Shown in pieces: positions 15,882 to 25,984 of a stretch of DNA of 64,000 bases; positions within the stretch are counted from its first letter, which is position 1, and each line of letters starts with the position of its first letter. The stretch spans positions 411,001 through 475,000 of the forward strand of contig NZ_QRGO01000001.1 of assembly GCF_003367195.1 (NCBI RefSeq), given 5' to 3'. The position numbers and the translations under genes are program-made. Under the pieces are notes generated by a model that saw nothing but the letters and a program-made list of their open reading frames with translations, was not told where the DNA came from and did not search any database. The DNA comes from Undibacter mobilis (GTDB lineage Bacteria; Pseudomonadota; Alphaproteobacteria; Rhizobiales; Xanthobacteraceae).

Positions 15882-18086
15882 TCACGCGAGTGCAGCCGAA
15901 GGCCGCGGCCCCTTCCATTGCCAGAGCAACAGGGCCGCGCCCAAGGCGAGGCCAAATGGCGCCGGATGCGGAATGTCGGCGCCGATGACCTTTTCGATCC
16001 CCGCCTCCAGCAGGCTTGGGAACACCAGCAGCAGGCCGCAAATCGTGAACAGAATGCGCTCGACGACCGTGGTCGCGCGGAGCGCCCAGTTCTGCGCCGC
16101 CGCCGATAGCGCGCCGAGGCCGGCCGCGGTGACGAAGGTAATCCAGACGATGCTCCAGACCGTGCCGTCCTTCGGCATTTTCAGCAGGAGGCCGATGCCG
16201 AGCGGATCGAGCACGAAGACGAAGGGCACGAGGAAGGCCGGCAGCGTATATTTCCAGGCCTGCAACGTCGTCTTGTAGGGATCGCCACCGGTAATGGCCG
16301 CCGCCGCGAAAGGCGACAATGCGGTCGGTGGCGACACTTCCGAGAGCACGGCGTAATAGAAGATGAACATATGCGCGGCGTAGTCCGGCACGCCGAGCTT
16401 GGTCAACGCCGGCGCGGCGATGACCGCGCAGATGATGTAGGACGCCGTCACCGGCACGGCGAGACCGATGATCCAGACCACCAGCGACGTGTAGATCGCC
16501 GTCATCAGCAGGCTACCGCCGGCCATATCGATGACGATCGACGAGAATTTGAGACCAAGGCCGGTCAGCGTCACGACGCCGACGATGATGCCGGCCGCGG
16601 CGCAGGTTGTCGCCGCACTGAGCACGCCGATCGAGCCATCGGCAAGCGCGGAGGTCAGCTTCTTCGCGGAGGGCATCGCCTTCTGGCCACGCTCCGTCAA
16701 CCCCGAGAAAGCAACCACGGCCATGACGATGAGAATGATCATCGGGAACCAGGCCTGAACCAAGCCTCCAATCGCCGAGGAGGAGAAATTCGGAATCATC
16801 TCCAGAACCACCGCAACGATGGCTGCCCCAAGCAGAGCCAGCAAAACGCGTTGCGGGCCGAGAGAGGTTTCCGGCGTCAGCGCGCTCATGCCGAAGGCAA
16901 GCACGGTGGCATAGAACACCGACAGCATCGGCGAGAAGCCGATCACCATAAAAATCACGACCCCGACCAGCGAGACGAAGTGGAAACCGTACCGCTTCGT
17001 CATCTGCCAGACGGTCATCTCCTGATTGAAGGCAACCTCGCGCGCGCCGAAGCGCAGCGCATCGAGTTCCACCATGAACAGCAGCGAGAGGTAGTAGAGA
17101 CAGGTCGGGATGATCGCCATCCAGATAACATCGAGATAGCCGATCTTGAGAAATTCGGCGATCAGGAACGCGGCGGCGCCGAGGACCGGCGGCGAGATGA
17201 TGGCGCCGAGGCCGCCTGCGGCAAGCAGGCCGCCGGCGGCATTCTTTTCGAAGCCGGCTTTCTTCAGCATCGGCCAGGCGACGGTGCCGATCATCACCGT
17301 GGTCGCGACGCCCGAGCCCGACGGGCCGCCAAGCAGGAACGACGAGGCGACAACCGCACGGCCGGCGCTCGACGGCTTGTTGCCCATGACACCGAGCGAA
17401 AAGTCGATGAAGAATTTTCCGGCGCCCGAATGCTGCAGGATGGCACCGTAGATCGTGAACATGATGATCAGCGATGCCGAGACGTCGACCGCGACGCCGA
17501 AAATGCCTTCGAGTGTGATGAAGAGATGACCGACGAGACGCGCGATGTCGAAGCCGCGATGCGTCCACGGCGGCGGCAGATGCGGGCCCAACATCGCATA
17601 GGCGATGAACAGGATCGCCACGATCGGCATGATCGGACCGGTGGTGCGGCGCGCGGCTTCAAGGACGAGCAGAATGAAGATGCCGCCCATGATGACATCC
17701 ATCCGGTCGGGCACCGTGGCGCGGTCGGTGAAGTCTTCGCCGCCCCACAGCGCATAGAGGATGATGACGATGCCGGCGAGCGCGGGAATGATGTCGAACC
17801 ACTGCAGCCGGTTGCGGAAACGATCCGCCATCGGGAACAGCATGAAGCTGAGCAGCAGAACGAAAGCGACGTGGATGTAGCGCAGCGGCTGCGTCGGAAC
17901 GATATCGTAGGCTGCGTAGAGGTGGAACAGGGTCATCGTGATCGCGATGGCGATCACCGCGGTGCCGACCCAGCCGGTCAGGCGGTTCCCCGCGCCTTCT
18001 TCCTGCTGGACGTATTCTTCGGCTTTGCGCAGACCCTCAGCGGAAATGCTGTCATCGGCTACGGCAGATTTTGGATCCGCTGTCAT
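15882..18086 (-). CDS. TRAP transporter fused DctQ-DctM permease
   Basis: 734-aa inner-membrane protein with a small DctQ-like domain (four helices, about residues 40-190) fused to a 12-helix DctM-like domain, as usual in TRAP-TAXI systems. Glycine-rich re-entrant segments such as FLLGGPSGSGVATTVMIGTVAWPM and GLLAAGGLGAIISPPVLGAAAF identify the transport domain. Drives sodium- or proton-coupled uptake with the TAXI receptor encoded next. First gene of a two-gene operon. Confidence 0.94.
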   Translation of the reverse strand: MTADPKSAVADDSISAEGLRKAEEYVQQEEGAGNRLTGWVGTAVIAIAITMTLFHLYAAYDIVPTQPLRYIHVAFVLLLSFMLFPMADRFRNRLQWFDIIPALAGIVIILYALWGGEDFTDRATVPDRMDVIMGGIFILLVLEAARRTTGPIMPIVAILFIAYAMLGPHLPPPWTHRGFDIARLVGHLFITLEGIFGVAVDVSASLIIMFTIYGAILQHSGAGKFFIDFSLGVMGNKPSSAGRAVVASSFLLGGPSGSGVATTVMIGTVAWPMLKKAGFEKNAAGGLLAAGGLGAIISPPVLGAAAFLIAEFLKIGYLDVIWMAIIPTCLYYLSLLFMVELDALRFGAREVAFNQEMTVWQMTKRYGFHFVSLVGVVIFMVIGFSPMLSVFYATVLAFGMSALTPETSLGPQRVLLALLGAAIVAVVLEMIPNFSSSAIGGLVQAWFPMIILIVMAVVAFSGLTERGQKAMPSAKKLTSALADGSIGVLSAATTCAAAGIIVGVVTLTGLGLKFSSIVIDMAGGSLLMTAIYTSLVVWIIGLAVPVTASYIICAVIAAPALTKLGVPDYAAHMFIFYYAVLSEVSPPTALSPFAAAAITGGDPYKTTLQAWKYTLPAFLVPFVFVLDPLGIGLLLKMPKDGTVWSIVWITFVTAAGLGALSAAAQNWALRATTVVERILFTICGLLLVFPSLLEAGIEKVIGADIPHPAPFGLALGAALLLWQWKGPRPSAALA

Positions 18087-18210
18087 CGTCCCCCCTCAAG
18101 TTCACTTCGACCGGCGGGCTTTGTGCCTTCGAGCCGATCGTTCCGACCGCCCATATCACGTTTGCCGACAGGGCAAAACCTCCGGGACGTTGCATCGCAA
18201 AACGGGAAAA

Positions 18211-18237
18211 GGCGCTGCCACAAAATGCGGCAGCGCC
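18211..18237 (-). terminator. terminator after bactofilin
   Basis: Perfect 9-bp stem GGCGCTGCC / GGCAGCGCC with 9-nt loop; on the minus strand followed by TTTT. Lies 39 bp past the bactofilin stop. Confidence 0.8.
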
Positions 18238-18275
18238 CGATCATTAAACTAAAGGCGCAGATGCAACGCTAGGTG

Positions 18276-18785
18276 TCAGGCCAGCACATCATTATCGATG
18301 CCGGCCGGAGCGCCCACATAGTGCTGCGGCACGAGGTCAAGCGGCTCGGCGGCCGGCGCCAGCGGTGCGAAGTCACGATTGCCGCCAACGTCGTTGACGC
18401 TGGGGGCTTCGACCGGCCGCTCAAGGCGGCGCGAGGAGCCTTCGAACACGACGTTCGGCTCGATACTGAGCGACTTGTTGTAGACCTCGCCCTCGATGCG
18501 GGCGCTGCCCTGAAGCTTCACGGTGTTGCCTTGGATCGTGCCCTTGAAGGAACCCTGCACGATGGCGTCGAGCGCAGTGACATTGCCTTCGACATAGGCG
18601 CCCTCGCCGACAATGAGATGCGCGGCGTGGATATCGCCGAGCACGCGGCCGAACACCTGAACGGCGCCGGCGCAAACGACATTGCCGGTCACCAGCATGC
18701 CGGGACCGAATGTGGTGACGATATCGGGCTGCGCCTTGGAAGCGGAACCCAGGCGGGCCTCGGCGGCCGAATAATCCTTGGACAT
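18276..18785 (-). CDS. bactofilin
   Basis: 169-aa cytoskeletal polymer protein. The central part (about residues 20-125) is the right-handed beta-helix of the bactofilin family (VTGNVVCAGAVQVFGRVLGDIHAAHLIVGEGAYVEGNV...). The tails are disordered and Pro/Ala-rich. Bactofilins form filaments at the membrane and help place peptidoglycan or stalk machinery. ATG 18785 is chosen because upstream codons are unlike the family. Confidence 0.92.
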   Translation of the reverse strand: MSKDYSAAEARLGSASKAQPDIVTTFGPGMLVTGNVVCAGAVQVFGRVLGDIHAAHLIVGEGAYVEGNVTALDAIVQGSFKGTIQGNTVKLQGSARIEGEVYNKSLSIEPNVVFEGSSRRLERPVEAPSVNDVGGNRDFAPLAPAAEPLDLVPQHYVGAPAGIDNDVLA

Positions 18786-18964
18786 GAAGCTCACGACATC
18801 ACCTTGCTGGTTGGCGTTCCCGTATCCCGCGCAAAAATACCGCGCCCTTTGAACCGGGCCAGCGCAAAGCCGATTCATCACTAATGCGGGCCGCATTAAC
18901 TTAACGGCCGTCGATTGGCGCAGGCGAACTTGATTAAAGCGCCGCCGAAACGCTTAATGTCGGA

Positions 18965-19210
18965 ATGCGGAGCCCTGTTGTAACCAAGGCGAAAGCCACC
19001 CAGACGGCGCGGGACAAGGCCATCGAGGCCGCGGTCAGCCAGTTCATGAAGTCGATCGATCACGCCACGCGGCGCGAGATCGAGAAGCGCCTGCGCAAGG
19101 CGCTTGCCGACGGCGTTGTTAAGCCGGGCGACAGCATCACCGCCGGCATGGGCCTCAAAAGTCCGGACGCCGATCTCGACGTCGCGGTGTTCGGCAAGAT
19201 CAAGCTGTAG
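18965..19210 (+). CDS. small DUF6494-like protein
   Basis: 81-aa soluble protein. The block AIEAAVSQFMKSIDHATRREIEKRLRKALADG followed by a short beta C-terminus (LDVAVFGKIKL) resembles the DUF6494 family of short proteins. Weak ribosome binding site. The TTAACGGCCG motif lies 64 bp upstream. Function unknown. Convergent with the permease gene (8 bp gap). Confidence 0.65.
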   Translation: MRSPVVTKAKATQTARDKAIEAAVSQFMKSIDHATRREIEKRLRKALADGVVKPGDSITAGMGLKSPDADLDVAVFGKIKL

Positions 19211-19218
19211 CGCCCGAA

Positions 19219-20814
19219 CTACTCCGCCGGCACCGCCGCCGCCGGCACGCGCGCTGTCGCCGGCTGCCGCGACAGCACGAACAGGAAGCCCGACACGATC
19301 AGGTAAGCGAGCGCGATCTGCGGCTGCACGCCGAAGCCTTTGCCGATTCCGATGGCTTCGCCGTGCATGAAGCCGAAATAGGTCAGCACCGCGCCGGCCA
19401 GCGCGAAACCCGCCGCATTGGCGAACTTCTTGTCGATGACGAAGACGCCGATGGCGCCCAGCACCAGGCCGACCAGGATCGAACCGCCGCCCATCAGCTC
19501 AAGGCCGTGGGCGAGCACGCCGTTCTGCGCCATCTTGCCGACGAAGTCCGGCGCGTGCTGTGCACCAAAATTCATGCCGGCGGCGCCGAGCGCGCCGGAG
19601 AGCAGCACGGTCGCCCAGGCGGCCAGATGCGGCGTGGTGGCGAGCGCGATCGCCGGCGCATGCTCGCGCGGCGTCGTCTGGAACGCCTGCGCGCAGATCA
19701 GCATGCCGATGTAGAGAAGGATCGGCGAGATCGCGACTACCGGCACGATGGCGAGCATCAGCGAGATGACGCCGAACCACGACAGCACGATCACCATCAG
19801 CCCGGTCGCCGCCGAATAGCCGATGCGGCCGCCCATCGCCTTCCAGCCGGGATGGCCGATATAGACGGCGTTGATGAACGGATTGCCCATCAGGCAGCCG
19901 ATCAGGCTGACGACGCCGTCGGCGGTGAGCACACGGGTGGTCGGGTATTCGTCGCCCGCCGCTTCCGCGCTTTCGACGTTATCCATCGCCTCGACCAGAT
20001 CGTAGATGCCGTAGGGAATCGCGGTGACGAGGATAACGGCGAGATACTCGAAGCCGGAGAAGACGTGGCCGAAGGCCGGCAGCGGCACCGAGAAGCCGAA
20101 GTTCGAGAACGCCGCCTTGACGCCCGCAACATTGACGCCGCCGATGTCGAGGCCGAACAGGGTCGAACCCCAGGCGATCACCATGCCGACGCCGATGGCG
20201 ACAAGGCCGGCGGGAATGCCTTTCGGGTACTTGTAACCGCCGAACCAGCTCACCAGAATGATGGCGAAGCAGGTCAGACCGATCACCGGCGTCATGAACA
20301 TTTCCAGCGCCGGGCGCATCGAGATGAAGGCGATGGAAACGCCGGCGAGCGTGCCAAGCAGCGCCGCGCGCGGTGTGATCTTGCGGATGACCGGAGCGAT
20401 GAAGCCGCCGATCATCAGGATGAAGCTCTGGAAGAACACCCAGACGAGACCCGCCTCCCAGCCCTTGATCGGATCGCCGGTCGAAATCGTGATCGGCAGC
20501 ATGATCACGAAGGTGACGATGAACATGTGCGGCACGCTGATGCCCGAAGGCAGCGCGCAAACGTCGGAGCGTCCGGTCTTCTTCGCCAGGCTGTAGGCGA
20601 GCCAGGCGTAGTAGAATGTCGACAGGCACATCATCAGGCCCATCGCCGGCAGGATGCGGCCGAACACGATGGCGTCCGGCATCTTCAGCACAAAGCGCAA
20701 CAGGCCGGTGAGCACCAGCATGTTGACCAGAATGTTGGTGCCGAAGCCGAAGAAGGCATTCCAGTCGCCGGGCGTCCACAGCGCCGGTGTCGTCTTGGTC
20801 GTGACCATGTTCAT
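19219..20814 (-). CDS. NCS2-like nucleobase/ureide permease
   Basis: 531-aa membrane protein with 12-14 hydrophobic segments, related to the xanthine/uracil/AzgA permeases (MCLSTFYYAWLAYSLAKKTGR, ALPSGISVPHMF, GDEYPTTRVLTADGVVSLIGCLMGNPF). Second gene of a two-gene operon with an isochorismatase-fold amidohydrolase 14 bp upstream, which suggests uptake of the hydrolase substrate (a ureide, pyrimidine or biuret-like compound). Exact cargo not determinable. Confidence 0.82.
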   Translation of the reverse strand: MNMVTTKTTPALWTPGDWNAFFGFGTNILVNMLVLTGLLRFVLKMPDAIVFGRILPAMGLMMCLSTFYYAWLAYSLAKKTGRSDVCALPSGISVPHMFIVTFVIMLPITISTGDPIKGWEAGLVWVFFQSFILMIGGFIAPVIRKITPRAALLGTLAGVSIAFISMRPALEMFMTPVIGLTCFAIILVSWFGGYKYPKGIPAGLVAIGVGMVIAWGSTLFGLDIGGVNVAGVKAAFSNFGFSVPLPAFGHVFSGFEYLAVILVTAIPYGIYDLVEAMDNVESAEAAGDEYPTTRVLTADGVVSLIGCLMGNPFINAVYIGHPGWKAMGGRIGYSAATGLMVIVLSWFGVISLMLAIVPVVAISPILLYIGMLICAQAFQTTPREHAPAIALATTPHLAAWATVLLSGALGAAGMNFGAQHAPDFVGKMAQNGVLAHGLELMGGGSILVGLVLGAIGVFVIDKKFANAAGFALAGAVLTYFGFMHGEAIGIGKGFGVQPQIALAYLIVSGFLFVLSRQPATARVPAAAVPAE

Positions 20815-20828
20815 TGCTCCCCGTTGCC

Positions 20829-21497
20829 TTACGCCGCCATCGCCTGCAGCAATTGCCGCGAACCCGTAACCCAGCCGAAGATGCCGCCCTGCGCCTTGAT
20901 CATGGCGAGGCCGGCCGCATGAAATTCCGGAAAATAGGACGCGCAGCAGTCCGCCAGCACGATGCAGCGGTAGCCGCGGTCATTGGCCTCGCGAACCGTG
21001 GTGTTGACGCAGACTTCGGTGGTGACACCGGCGACCAGCAAATTCTCGATGCCGCGATTGGACAGGATCAGCCCGAGATTGGTGGCGTAGAAAGCGCCCT
21101 TGCCCGGCTTGTCGACCACCGGCTCGCCGGCGATCGGATAAAGCGCGTCGATGATGTCGTGGCCGGCTTCGCCCTGGATGAGGATACGGCCCATGGGTCC
21201 CGGATCCCCGATGCGTTTCGACGGCGAGCCGCGCTCGACCTTGGCCGGCGGCGCGTCGTGCATGTCAGGCGCGTGGCCTTCGCGGGTATGGATGACGAGA
21301 ATGCCGGCCGCGCGCGCGGCGTCGAGCACCGCCTTGCACGGTGCCACAGCGGCATTGAGCAGCGACACGTCGTTGCCAAGCGTCTCGCCGAAGCCGCCCG
21401 GCTCCATAAAGTCGCGCTGCATGTCGATAATGATCAGCGCGGTACGCGCAAGATCGATGTCGATCGGCGCGGGTTCAGCGGCAATGCGGGTGACCAA
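20829..21497 (-). CDS. isochorismatase-fold amidohydrolase, biuret hydrolase-like
   Basis: 222-aa cysteine hydrolase. Catalytic triad residues are visible: Asp in IIIDMQRDF (about 25), Lys in VDKPGKGAF (about 132) and Cys in GVTTEVCVNTT (about 167). Blocks HTREGHAPDMHDAPPAK, GDPGPMGRIL, DKPGKGAF and REANDRGY closely follow rhizobial biuret amidohydrolase (BiuH), which cleaves biuret to allophanate. A TTG start at 21497 preceded by GGAGGG is used. The adjoining permease supports a nitrogen-scavenging role; ureidoacrylate-type substrates are an alternative. Confidence 0.8.
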   Translation of the reverse strand: MVTRIAAEPAPIDIDLARTALIIIDMQRDFMEPGGFGETLGNDVSLLNAAVAPCKAVLDAARAAGILVIHTREGHAPDMHDAPPAKVERGSPSKRIGDPGPMGRILIQGEAGHDIIDALYPIAGEPVVDKPGKGAFYATNLGLILSNRGIENLLVAGVTTEVCVNTTVREANDRGYRCIVLADCCASYFPEFHAAGLAMIKAQGGIFGWVTGSRQLLQAMAA

Positions 21498-21588
21498 TGG
21501 CTTTCCCTCCCTCGGGGAAAACGACGCCTTGGTTCAACCTCAGCAAGCCGCGTGCCAATCGGTACACAATCGAAAATTACTGCCCGGC

Positions 21589-21609
21589 AATTGGTCAGAC
21601 CGACCAATT
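21589..21609. promoter_or_regulatory. palindromic operator-like site upstream of the hydrolase-permease operon
   Basis: AATTGGTC-N5-GACCAATT, a perfect 8-bp inverted repeat about 92 bp before the hydrolase start. The form resembles GntR/FadR-type operators, but no GntR gene is adjacent. Confidence 0.5.
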
Positions 21610-21739
21610 TGACAAAAAATCCATCGGCTTAACAGCAGGATTGTGCCTGCCGATCAAACAGGCAGCGCTCGGCCGGATCGTATAATGGCAGCCAAAAATT
21701 AGGCGATGACGCGCAAAGCCGCGCCGCCGCACTTGTCGT

Positions 21740-24700
21740 CTACTCCGCCGGCATGCCCTGCTTGGCCAGCCGCCGCGCGGCGCGGCGTTCGCGCCAGCGG
21801 TCACGTTTCGCGGCGAGATTGGCGATGGCCATCAGCGCCGCCGGCGTCACGATCAGCGTCAGCACCGTGGCAAAGCCGAGGCCGAACACGATCGCCGTCG
21901 ACAGGCTGATCCACCACTGCGTCGCCGGGGCGCCGACCGTGATATTGCGATGGACGAATTCGAGGTTGACGCCAAAGGCAATGGGCAACACGCCAAGGAT
22001 CGCCGTCACCGCGGTGAGCACCACCGGGCGCGCACGCTCGCGGCAGGTCTCCAGGATGGCCTCATAGGCCTCCTGCCCTTCGCGGCGCAGCCGGTCGTAG
22101 GTGTCGATCAGAACGATGTTGTTGTTCACGATGACGCCGGCATTGGCGATGATGCCGATGCCGGTCATCACCACGCCGAATGGCTGGCCCATGATCATGA
22201 GCCCGAGCAGCACGCCGATGGTTGAGAGCAGCACGGCCGACAGCACCAGCCCGACCGAAATAAAGCGATTGAACTGCGCCAGCAGGATCGCGAAGATCAG
22301 GAACAGCGCGGTACCGAAGGCCTTGCCGAGGAAGGCGCCGGCCTTGTCGCGCTCTTCGTCCTCGCCCTTGAGCTTGAAGATGACGCCATCGCCGAGATTC
22401 ATCTTGCCGAGCGTGTCGACAATGTTCTTCTGCACCACCGCGTTCTGTACACCGTCGGCGATGTTCGACGACACCGTCATGACGCGATTGCCGTTGACGC
22501 GGTTGATGTAGCCGACGCGCTGCGCCGGCACGCGCTCGACGAAGTTGCCGATCGGCACGTAGCCGGCCGGAGTCTGCACGCGCAGTTCGTCGATCTGATC
22601 GAGGCTGCGGCGGTCTTCCGGGAAGCGGACGATGATGTCGACCGCCTTGTCGTTGTCCGACGGGCGATATTCGGTGACCTTCACGCCGTTGGTGACAAGC
22701 TGCACGGCGTTGCCGACCGCGGTCAGCCCGGCGCCATACTTTGCCGCCTCGGTCTTGTTGACGTTGATCTTCCAGTCGATGCCCGGCAGCGGCAGGCCGT
22801 CGTCGAGGTCGCGAATCTCCGGCATCGCCGCCAGCGCTTCGGCGACCTTCTTGGCCGCGGCCGGTAACTTGGCCGGATCGAGCGCGGCAAGCTGCACCTG
22901 AACCGGCTTGCCGGTCGGCGGACCGCCGCGCGGCGCCGTCACCTCGACAAGCACGCCCGGGATCGACTGCGTGCGTTCGCGGATCTGATCCATGATCACA
23001 TGGGCCGGCGGGCGCTTCTGCCAGTCGGAAAACTCGTACTGAATGACACCGATCGTATCCTCGGTGATTTCGCTGGAGCCGCGCGGCTGCTCGCCGACGC
23101 GAGTGTAGACGGTCTGAAGGCCGTCGGTGGCGAGCACGGTCTTCTCGACCTGCGCCAACGTCTTGTCCTTCTCATCGAGCGACAGGTTGCCGCGCGCATG
23201 GACAATCACCTGGCCGTAGTCCGGCTCCACGTTAGGGAAGAACTCGACGCCGTTGCCGAGCTTGCCGTAAGCGCCGATCACCGCGACCAGCAGGCCAACG
23301 GCGAGACCCAGAATGAGCACCGGCCGGTGCAGCGCGAAACGCACCGTCCTCATATAAGGCCCTGTGTCGGAAGCGCGGTCGTCATGCGGCACCGGAGAGG
23401 CTCGCCCCAGCAGCGCACCGAGAGTCGGCGTGAAGAACAGTGCCACCGCCAGCGACGCCGAGAGCGTCGCGATCAGCGTGATCGGCATGTATTTCATGAA
23501 CTCGCCGACAATGCCCGGCCAGAACAGCAGCGGCGAGAACGCCGCAACGCGGGTCGCGGTCGCCGCGATCACCGGGCCCGACATGCGCACCGCCGCCTGG
23601 GCGTAGGCTTCTTTCGGCGCCATGCCTTCCGACATGCGGCGCTCGGCGTATTCCGAGACGATGATGGCGTCGTCGACCAGCATACCCACCGCCAGGATCA
23701 GCGAGAACAGAACGACGATATTGACGGTCAGCCCCGCCAACTGAAGGCCGAGCACGCCGGCGAGGAACGATGCCGGAATGGCGATGCCGATGAACAGCGA
23801 AGCACGGAAGCCAAGCGCAAACAGGATAATGACAGCGACCAGCAGCACGCCGGTGGCCACCGAGTTCTGCAGGTCGGCCAGCATCTGCCGGATGATCTTG
23901 GATTTGTCCTGCGTGAAGCCGACCTCGACGCCTTCCGGCCAGGTCTTCTGCATCACGGCAACCTGCTTCTTCACCGCATCGACGGTCTCGATGAGGTTGG
24001 CGCCGGTACGCTTCGACACTTCGATAGCCATGGCCGGCCGGCCGTTGACGCGGGTCACCGAGGTCGCGTCCTTGAAGGTCGGACGAACGGTCGCGATGTC
24101 CCCGAGAGCCACCGACGCGCCGGCGGTCGAGGCGATCGGGATATTGAGCATGTCCTGCGGACGCTCGATCAGACCGGGCACCTTGACGGCGAAGCGGCCG
24201 GTCGCGCTTTCCAGCGCGCCTGCGGCAATCAGGCTGTTGGACTGCTGGGTCACCTGAATGAGCTGATCGATCGAAATGCCGTAACTCTTCATCAGCATCG
24301 GCTCGGCGACGACTTCGACGGCTTCGTCGCGCGCGCCGCGCAGCTCCGCCTTGAGCACGCCGGGCTGCTGCTCGATCTGGTTCTTGGCCTCGCGCGCGAT
24401 GCGCAACAGCGTGCGCTCCGGAACGTTGCCGGCCAGCGTCACAATCAGCACCGGATAGAGCGACAGATTGACTTCCTGCACGGAAGGCTCGTCGGCGTCG
24501 CGCGGCAGATCGCGCTTGGCCTGATCGACCTTGGCGCGCACGTCGGCAAGCGCCGCATCGGAATTGAAGCCGGCTTCGAATTCGAGCAGCACATAGCCGC
24601 CGCCCTCATAGCCGGTGGCGCGCATTTCCTTGACGCTAGTCACCGACTTGAGCTGGGTTTCGACCGGGCGGATCAGCAGGCGCTCGGCGTCTTCCGGGCT

Positions 24701-24865
24701 GATGCCCCGCTGCGTCAGCTGCACATAGATGATCGGCACCTTGACGTCGGGCTCGGCCTCTTTCGGGATGGTCTGATAGGCAATGAGCCCCGCGACCAGC
24801 AGAAAGGCCAGCGTCGCCAAGGTCAGGCGCGCATGGGAGATGGCGTAATTGATCAAACCGGTCAT
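21740..24865 (-). CDS. RND efflux pump inner-membrane transporter
   Basis: 1041-aa AcrB/MexB-class (HAE1) transporter: TM1 near residues 10-30, two large periplasmic loops (about 40-335 and 560-870) and a proton-relay motif LVDDAIIVSEY in TM4. A third protein for the outer membrane is not in this operon, so it must borrow a TolC-like channel. Third gene of tetR-MFP-RND, 21 bp after the MFP gene. Substrates unknown. Confidence 0.95.
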   Translation of the reverse strand: MTGLINYAISHARLTLATLAFLLVAGLIAYQTIPKEAEPDVKVPIIYVQLTQRGISPEDAERLLIRPVETQLKSVTSVKEMRATGYEGGGYVLLEFEAGFNSDAALADVRAKVDQAKRDLPRDADEPSVQEVNLSLYPVLIVTLAGNVPERTLLRIAREAKNQIEQQPGVLKAELRGARDEAVEVVAEPMLMKSYGISIDQLIQVTQQSNSLIAAGALESATGRFAVKVPGLIERPQDMLNIPIASTAGASVALGDIATVRPTFKDATSVTRVNGRPAMAIEVSKRTGANLIETVDAVKKQVAVMQKTWPEGVEVGFTQDKSKIIRQMLADLQNSVATGVLLVAVIILFALGFRASLFIGIAIPASFLAGVLGLQLAGLTVNIVVLFSLILAVGMLVDDAIIVSEYAERRMSEGMAPKEAYAQAAVRMSGPVIAATATRVAAFSPLLFWPGIVGEFMKYMPITLIATLSASLAVALFFTPTLGALLGRASPVPHDDRASDTGPYMRTVRFALHRPVLILGLAVGLLVAVIGAYGKLGNGVEFFPNVEPDYGQVIVHARGNLSLDEKDKTLAQVEKTVLATDGLQTVYTRVGEQPRGSSEITEDTIGVIQYEFSDWQKRPPAHVIMDQIRERTQSIPGVLVEVTAPRGGPPTGKPVQVQLAALDPAKLPAAAKKVAEALAAMPEIRDLDDGLPLPGIDWKINVNKTEAAKYGAGLTAVGNAVQLVTNGVKVTEYRPSDNDKAVDIIVRFPEDRRSLDQIDELRVQTPAGYVPIGNFVERVPAQRVGYINRVNGNRVMTVSSNIADGVQNAVVQKNIVDTLGKMNLGDGVIFKLKGEDEERDKAGAFLGKAFGTALFLIFAILLAQFNRFISVGLVLSAVLLSTIGVLLGLMIMGQPFGVVMTGIGIIANAGVIVNNNIVLIDTYDRLRREGQEAYEAILETCRERARPVVLTAVTAILGVLPIAFGVNLEFVHRNITVGAPATQWWISLSTAIVFGLGFATVLTLIVTPAALMAIANLAAKRDRWRERRAARRLAKQGMPAE

Positions 24866-24886
24866 TGTTGAATTCGCCCGTCGAGC

Positions 24887-25984
24887 CTACTTCGCCGCCG
24901 CTTCGGCGGAGACCGCCGACGCATTGACCTTCTGACCTTCGCGCACGAAATCCTGGCCGCGCACGATGACCCGCGCGCCATCGGCAATGCCCGACAGCCA
25001 CATCGTGTCCTGCATGTCTTCGACGATCTTCACCGGCACGAACTGCACCTTCTGTTCGGCATCGACGATACGGACACCGATGTCGCCGGAGGACGCAATG
25101 GTGAGCGCCGAGCGCGGCACCTGCGTCGCCGGCTCCGGCTGCAGCGACACCGCGACTTCGGCGGTGATGCCGTCGGGGATTGTGCCCTGCGCATTGTCCA
25201 TCTCGACCTCGACGCGATAGGTACGCGTCGTCGCGCTGGCCGACTTGGCCACATAACGCACGCGGCCGGTGGCGGTCACGCCGGTGATCAGCTTCACCGC
25301 AGCCGGCTCGCCGACCTTGACGCCGGCGAGCTTGCGCTCGGAGACTTCGACGACCGCCAGCATGGGATCCAGCGCCACGAGGGTCGCAATCTCCTTGCCG
25401 GCCATCGAGAACGCCGCGCCGCCGACTTCCGCCGGCACGTCGGTGATGACGCCCGCCCAAGGGGCACGCACGACACTGCGCTCGAGTTCGGCGCGGGCCG
25501 CGCTGAGCGAGGCTTCTGCCGCCTTGAATTGCGATTCCAGATTGACCATGTCGAGCTTGGGCAGCGCGCCGCTTTGGATCAGCGTGCGCTTGGCATCGAG
25601 CTCGGCCCGGCGTTGCTCGACCAGTGCTTCGGCCTGCGCCAGTTGCGCCTTGCGCGCGTCGTCGGACAATACAGCGACGATTTCGTCCTTTTGGACATGC
25701 TGGCCACGCTTGATGCGCAGCTCGGTCAAGGTGCCGCCAGTGCGCGCCGTGATGGCGACCTTACGGTCGGCTTCGGTACGGCCCGACAAAGTCAGCTTCG
25801 GCGCATGCTGCTCGATCTTGGCCGGCACGACGGAGACGCGAAACAGCGGCTGCTGTTTGGCTTCCCCGGGACGCACGGCCGCCTCGCCCTGCGCACCTTC
25901 ATGCGGCACCAGATAACCGGACGCGATCCAGAGCACCGCGGCTGCGACGATGCCGACAGCAGTAATACGGCTTGATTTCATCAT
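24887..25984 (-). CDS. RND efflux periplasmic adaptor (membrane fusion protein)
   Basis: 365-aa adaptor anchored by an N-terminal segment (about residues 7-25), with split lipoyl/barrel-sandwich domain (GRTEADRKVAITARTGGTLTELRIKRGQHVQKDE ... VVRAPWAGVITDVPAEVGG), an alpha-hairpin between them and C-terminal beta-barrel and MP domains. Start codon overlaps the TetR stop by 4 bp, so it is translated from the same mRNA and repressed with it. Confidence 0.94.
   Translation of the reverse strand: MMKSSRITAVGIVAAAVLWIASGYLVPHEGAQGEAAVRPGEAKQQPLFRVSVVPAKIEQHAPKLTLSGRTEADRKVAITARTGGTLTELRIKRGQHVQKDEIVAVLSDDARKAQLAQAEALVEQRRAELDAKRTLIQSGALPKLDMVNLESQFKAAEASLSAARAELERSVVRAPWAGVITDVPAEVGGAAFSMAGKEIATLVALDPMLAVVEVSERKLAGVKVGEPAAVKLITGVTATGRVRYVAKSASATTRTYRVEVEMDNAQGTIPDGITAEVAVSLQPEPATQVPRSALTIASSGDIGVRIVDAEQKVQFVPVKIVEDMQDTMWLSGIADGARVIVRGQDFVREGQKVNASAVSAEAAAK

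Noticed and set aside
23000..24871. Long plus-strand frame opposite the RND gene, and similar ones opposite hss, TRAP permease, znuB and NCS2 permease
   Set aside because: They mirror codon-3 GC bias of the real gene on the other strand; Arg/Asp/His-rich with no domain.
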